Notes under the pieces: generated by a model | The model's input: the letters and a program-made list of their open reading frames with translations, nothing else | The model's database searches: none | Told to the model about the DNA's origin: nothing | Source: Planctomycetaceae bacterium | Lineage (GTDB): Bacteria > Planctomycetota > Planctomycetia > Pirellulales > Thermoguttaceae | DNA: 17,719 nt | Assembly: GCA_031287585.1 (NCBI GenBank) | Contig: JAITST010000500.1 | Location: 1 to 17,719 of the forward strand | Direction of reading: 5' to 3' | Shown: piece after piece, positions 15,052 to 17,719 of the stretch | How positions within the stretch are numbered: the first letter of the stretch is position 1 | Layout: each line of letters opens with the position of its first letter | Translations under genes and position numbers: made by a program

Positions 15052-16224
15052 TCATTCCGGTAAAATATCTATTACCGAAATTTCCGGCGGACACATAAAT
15101 CGTATGCGCGGTGCCCAACCGCGTTCTATGCCGCTGCCGCGAGTTATTAGTAACCATTTGTTATCGCCGATTGTATAGAAACCGGATTTCCCCCATTCCG
15201 GCGGTAATTTTGTTTCGCTTGTCGCAAATATACGCTCGAAAAAAGACCGAATGAAAGACGGCAGGTTGACTTGTCCGCCGTGCGTGTGTCCGGCTAACAT
15301 TAAGTCCGGCGAATCTTTAAGATTTTCAGAATTGACAACCATAAACGCGGGCGAGTGACCAACCATAATGTGGTAGTTATCGCTTGGAGGACATTTTTTA
15401 TTGTATTTTCCATAAGCGAATGAGTTCACCATTTCAAGCAAGGAAAGGTCAATCGTTCCGAAATCTTCCGACGAATCTTTGCCAATGTCTTTCAAAACTT
15501 TTGTATTTATAAAAATTTTTATTCCGGTTCCATTAAATATATTTTCGTCCGCGCCGGGCGAAGAAGTACCTTCATCCGGTTTAATCGGGTCAACATTTCC
15601 CCAGACTGCGTACATACCGAGCGGAGCGTGAAGGTTACTGCTTTGCAACAACGCGCGGAAACGTTTGCCGAGTTCCTCCATTTCGCCGGGTAAACCGCCC
15701 ATATAAAGTTGCAAGTAGTCGCCGCCGAAAATGATTAAATGAGGTTTTTGTTCCATCATTATCCGCAGCGTATCGTGTTCGTACTGACCAATGTTGTCTG
15801 TTTGAATGTCAGCGACGAAAACAATACGTAACGGTCTTTTAATCTTCGGTGAATGTATCACATAATTTTCGACTTGTAACGCATACGGCTCGTAAATCAT
15901 TGAGTAAAAACCGAGTGTAAACGCGACAATGCCGAAAAACGCTGGTATCAACGCCAACAAAATCCGTTTACGAATTACCAATATAGCCGCACACGCAATC
16001 AGGAAAATCGCCCCGTGCCAACATACACCGTGACAGATACACTGCCCCATATTACTGTTGAAAATTTTCGCGAAAAGTCCGGCAGCAAGCAACCCGACAA
16101 CACCGCACCCAATCGGCGCAAGCACTGCCCACAGCCGCGATTTTTTTAGCGGAAGCACCCACAGCAGCCAGAGTAAACCAAAGACAACCGCAAGCATCAT
16201 AAGGTCATACGGAATAGTTCCCAT
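15052..16224 (-). CDS. Membrane-anchored metallophosphoesterase with altered metal motifs
   Basis: The 390-residue protein has four predicted N-terminal membrane helices (about 7-26, 32-55, 65-84, 88-111), then a calcineurin-like phosphoesterase domain (about 131-385). This matches the layout of YkuE-like enzymes, which act at the membrane surface. The motifs are RIVFVADIQTD (D139, with Q141 where DxH normally has histidine), GGDY (D169), GNVD (N210, D212, with V211 in place of the histidine of GNHD), VGHSP (H290) and AGHTHGGQ (H313, H315). Two usual histidines are thus absent, while the remaining metal ligands stay. It could be a distinct enzyme subfamily with changed activity. No clear ribosome site precedes the ATG. 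Confidence 0.87.
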   Translation of the reverse strand: MGTIPYDLMMLAVVFGLLWLLWVLPLKKSRLWAVLAPIGCGVVGLLAAGLFAKIFNSNMGQCICHGVCWHGAIFLIACAAILVIRKRILLALIPAFFGIVAFTLGFYSMIYEPYALQVENYVIHSPKIKRPLRIVFVADIQTDNIGQYEHDTLRIMMEQKPHLIIFGGDYLQLYMGGLPGEMEELGKRFRALLQSSNLHAPLGMYAVWGNVDPIKPDEGTSSPGADENIFNGTGIKIFINTKVLKDIGKDSSEDFGTIDLSLLEMVNSFAYGKYNKKCPPSDNYHIMVGHSPAFMVVNSENLKDSPDLMLAGHTHGGQVNLPSFIRSFFERIFATSETKLPPEWGKSGFYTIGDNKWLLITRGSGIERGWAPRIRFMCPPEISVIDILPE

Positions 16225-16277
16225 AGTATCAGTGTAATTAGTATGCTGTTTGGTAAACGTTCACGGATAGTTTTTTA

Positions 16278-16427
16278 ACCACGAAGAAAGAAAAGAATTT
16301 TAGATTCATGATTTTAGATTGTTTTTAGTATAAACATTCCCGTCGGCGACGATGTTCGTACATTAAATCTAAAATCTAAAATAATAACCATCCTTCTGTA
16401 TTCTTCGTGCTTTCGTGTCTTCGTGGT
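16278..16427. repeat. Second member of the palindromic element family
   Basis: The outer arms ACCACGAAGA (16278-16287) and its complement (16418-16427) enclose AT-rich inner arms built from TTTAGATT units (16296-16320 and 16364-16387) and a central hairpin, AACAT/ATGTT around CGTCG-G-CGACG (16341-16351). The right arm, reversed, shares the order CGAAGAATrCAG, then TTATTTTAGATTTTAGATT, with the element at 2795-3048. It fills most of the gap between the receiver gene and the metallophosphoesterase gene, and contains no open frame. Confidence 0.75.
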
Positions 16428-16460
16428 CAATCTTACTACGTCTGTGAACGGTTACGATTA

Positions 16461-16868
16461 TTAAACCTTTCCCACGATCCCCATCTGGTCGTAGATTGTC
16501 GCCAGAAGTTGTTCAAATCGAACCGGTTTTTCGAGGATAACGTTCGCCTTTATCCACGCCCGTTCGGATTCTGATTCGAGCGAAAATTCCACACTCTTTT
16601 CGCTGTTTGCCGAATTAAGCAGTACAACCGGAATGTTGGGTGACTTCTTCTTAATCTGGTAACAAATAGTAAAACCGCTATCGGAGTTTTCCAACATCAG
16701 GTTGACAACTGCTATGTCAAATGCGTCCCGTTCAAGAACGCTCTTCGCCGCCTCTTCGCTCGCCGCTTCGATAACTTCAAAAGCGTTCGATTTCAGTAGC
16801 GAGGTAAACTCGGTGCGGAAATCGGGGTCGTCGTCAACAAATAAAACTTTAAACAATCGTTGCGTCAT
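16461..16868 (-). CDS. Stand-alone receiver (response-regulator-like) protein lacking the phospho-acceptor Asp
   Basis: The 135-residue protein is a single CheY-like receiver domain. The acidic pocket VDDDPD (D12, D13), the Ser/Thr switch position (LLNSAN, S86) and the conserved lysine (ILEKPV, K114) are all present. The phospho-acceptor position, however, is N56 in AVVNLMLE; the codon is AAC, one base from GAC. The segment NLMLENSDSGF otherwise matches receivers that have DLMLE here. It cannot be phosphorylated in the usual way, so it is probably a constitutive or protein-interaction module. There is no output domain and no adjacent histidine kinase. I start at ATG 16868, preceded by GAGGAAAG; a longer frame to 17024 would translate the leader. 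Confidence 0.88.
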   Translation of the reverse strand: MTQRLFKVLFVDDDPDFRTEFTSLLKSNAFEVIEAASEEAAKSVLERDAFDIAVVNLMLENSDSGFTICYQIKKKSPNIPVVLLNSANSEKSVEFSLESESERAWIKANVILEKPVRFEQLLATIYDQMGIVGKV

Positions 16869-16917
16869 AATTCTTTCCTCGTGAAGTATGGTAAGGGTAA
16901 AATGGCAGACAAGCCGT

Positions 16918-16935
16918 GCCGACAACGCAGTCGGC
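16918..16935 (-). promoter_or_regulatory. Leader hairpin upstream of the receiver gene
   Basis: GCCGAC and GTCGGC (16918-16923/16930-16935) form a perfect 6-pair stem with a 6-base loop, extendable by CGT/ACG past a small bulge. It lies just after the putative transcription start, about 50 bases before the ATG. It may be a 5' stabilising hairpin or a degenerate repeat related to the one at 17138-17211. Confidence 0.4.
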
Positions 16936-16947
16936 TCACGAATAAAC

Positions 16948-16976
16948 AGGATACACTGTTTTAACCCAATTTGCAA
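16948..16976 (-). promoter_or_regulatory. Probable sigma70-type promoter for the receiver gene
   Basis: On the minus strand, TTGCAA (16971-16976) and TATCCT (complement of 16948-16953) are separated by exactly 17 bases. They lie about 80 bases upstream of ATG 16868. Transcription would begin near 16941, just before the leader hairpin. Confidence 0.42.
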
Positions 16977-17137
16977 TAGGCACGGAAAATAAATTCTATT
17001 CCATTTTTTGTGAGAGAGCCCCAATTATACTTGTCATGTTTGAAAATCGTTCCCAACCGCGATGTTGCCGCGAGTAAACTAATTTTATAACCGTCCACGA
17101 ATATTTTCCTTCGCCATGAAAGAGCAATGCGAATTGA

Positions 17138-17211
17138 CACCGTCTCCGTCGGTTGAAACCGACGGCAATGTTATTCATTCATTGCCGTCGGCTTCAGCCA
17201 TCTGGACGGTG
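17138..17211. repeat. REP-like palindromic repeat
   Basis: CACCGTC (17138-17144) and GACGGTG (17205-17211) enclose a perfect CCGTCGG/CCGACGG hairpin (17146-17152/17159-17165, loop TTGAAA). There is also a longer alternative pairing of 17159-17170 with 17180-17191 (12 of 12). The two halves are near-mirror images, so it can fold as two hairpins or one long one. Apart from this and the leader elements near 16918-16976, the 356-base gap 16869-17224 holds nothing I can support. Confidence 0.8.
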
Positions 17212-17224
17212 CTTACAATCCGCT

Positions 17225-17593
17225 CTATCGGATTACTCTTCCGTCAATCGTTGCGATATTCTCTGTTGTTGCCTTATTCACAGAAGCGGCGATTCCGTTT
17301 ATGACTCTGATTGTTTTCCCTAGTTTTGTATGCTTGTTGCTATACGGTAAAACTACGAACAGTTCGTATTCACCGTCTGGAATGTCTGATAAATCCAGTT
17401 TTGCTTTTGCTGCCCAACATTTTGTTTTGTTGAATGTTGATTTTACCGCGTCAAAGAAGTCAACCAACGGTTGCCGCCTTCCTGCTTTAGCATCCGTCAG
17501 ATAATAACTCGTCCAAATTTTTTCTGTCTTAACACGATTGAAAATTGTTTGTGTCGCGATGTAATAGTAACCCGAAATGTTGATTATTGAACA
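17225..17593 (-). pseudogene. 5'-truncated gene fragment, C-terminal part of an unrecognised protein
   Basis: The frame is open for 122 codons from just after a TGA (17594-17596) to a TAG at 17225, and it has convincing codon use and amino-acid composition. It contains YYYIATQTIFNRVKTEKIW, then YYLTDAKAGRRQPLVDFFDA, then LDLSDIPDGEYELFVVLPYS and GKTIRVING. No ATG is available; the only usable codon is a TTG at 17467, deep in the conserved-looking part. The likely reading is the C-terminal end of a larger, possibly beta-sandwich-ending protein whose 5' part was lost where the structured repeat at 17644-17704 now lies. I cannot name the family. The 30-base segment at 17531-17560 recurs near the left end of the window. 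Confidence 0.55.
17531..17560. repeat. 30-base exact repeat, right copy
   Basis: Identical to 301-330 in the same orientation, about 17.2 kb away. Here it lies inside the truncated coding fragment and encodes IATQTIFNRV on the minus strand. Confidence 0.8.
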
Positions 17594-17643
17594 TCAAAAA
17601 CGTATCGGGGGATGCTTGTCGTCAAGAAACAACGCAAATCCTT

Positions 17644-17704
17644 ACCCCGTAGGGGTTAAACATGCCAGTGTTTATTAACATAGCCCCCGTGCGACAGCAC
17701 GGGG
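17644..17704. repeat. Triple-hairpin structured repeat
   Basis: Three hairpins follow one another: ACCCC-GTA-GGGGT (17644-17656), TAAACA-TGCCAG-TGTTTA (17657-17674) and CCCCGTGC-GACA-GCACGGGG (17685-17704, a perfect 8-pair stem). The regular spacing and GC-rich ends suggest a dispersed structured repeat rather than a simple terminator. On the minus strand a T run precedes it instead of following it. It sits directly upstream of the truncated gene fragment. Confidence 0.7.
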
Positions 17705-17719
17705 TAGGTACACAAAAAA

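Noticed and set aside
16869..17024. Longer N-terminus for the receiver protein beginning at 17024
   Set aside because: It translates the promoter and leader hairpin; ATG 16868 has a good ribosome site and starts directly at the receiver fold.

Overview
The window looks like chromosomal DNA from a free-standing bacterial lineage, most likely a member of the Planctomycetota/PVC group. This placement is an inference from the style of several proteins (the Gfo/Idh/MocA oxidoreductase, the SpoIIE phosphatase with an extra C-terminal domain, the unusual metallophosphoesterase and receiver protein), from the patchy use of Shine-Dalgarno sequences and from the many dispersed palindromes. It is not proven by any marker gene here. 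There is no rRNA, tRNA, complete insertion sequence, CRISPR array or prophage.

Layout. On the minus strand, priA (448-2748) is followed by a leader-less AT-rich stretch with a likely terminator and a short remnant of a repeated gene. A 469-base divergent intergenic region holds a large nested palindrome. On the plus strand comes a compact cluster: glgB, an Rpn-family nuclease gene, a small gene duplicated from that nuclease's C-terminal domain, hisA, then after a promoter-sized gap glmS and a PduO-type cobalamin adenosyltransferase gene. From 9900 to 16868 everything is on the minus strand: a receiver-only regulator, a membrane-anchored metallophosphoesterase, a hotdog thioesterase, a seven-helix membrane protein, a Gfo/Idh/MocA oxidoreductase, a minimal nucleotidyltransferase and a SpoIIE-type phosphatase, the last two overlapping. 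The right end holds a 5'-truncated gene fragment and two kinds of palindromic repeat.

Most genes are housekeeping or central metabolism: replication restart, glycogen branching, histidine biosynthesis, glucosamine-6-phosphate synthesis, B12 cofactor assembly. The most interesting accessory system is the Rpn module at 5214-6554. Rpn nucleases are known to be restrained by a small C-terminal product translated from an internal start. Here the full-length gene has a well-placed internal ribosome site and GTG start, and a second, free-standing copy of the same C-terminal domain follows directly, with the same ribosome-site-to-start geometry. This looks like an intragenic antitoxin that has been duplicated into a gene of its own. 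Other points of interest are a receiver domain whose phospho-acceptor aspartate is asparagine, a metallophosphoesterase with two altered metal-site motifs, and at least four dispersed palindromic repeats.
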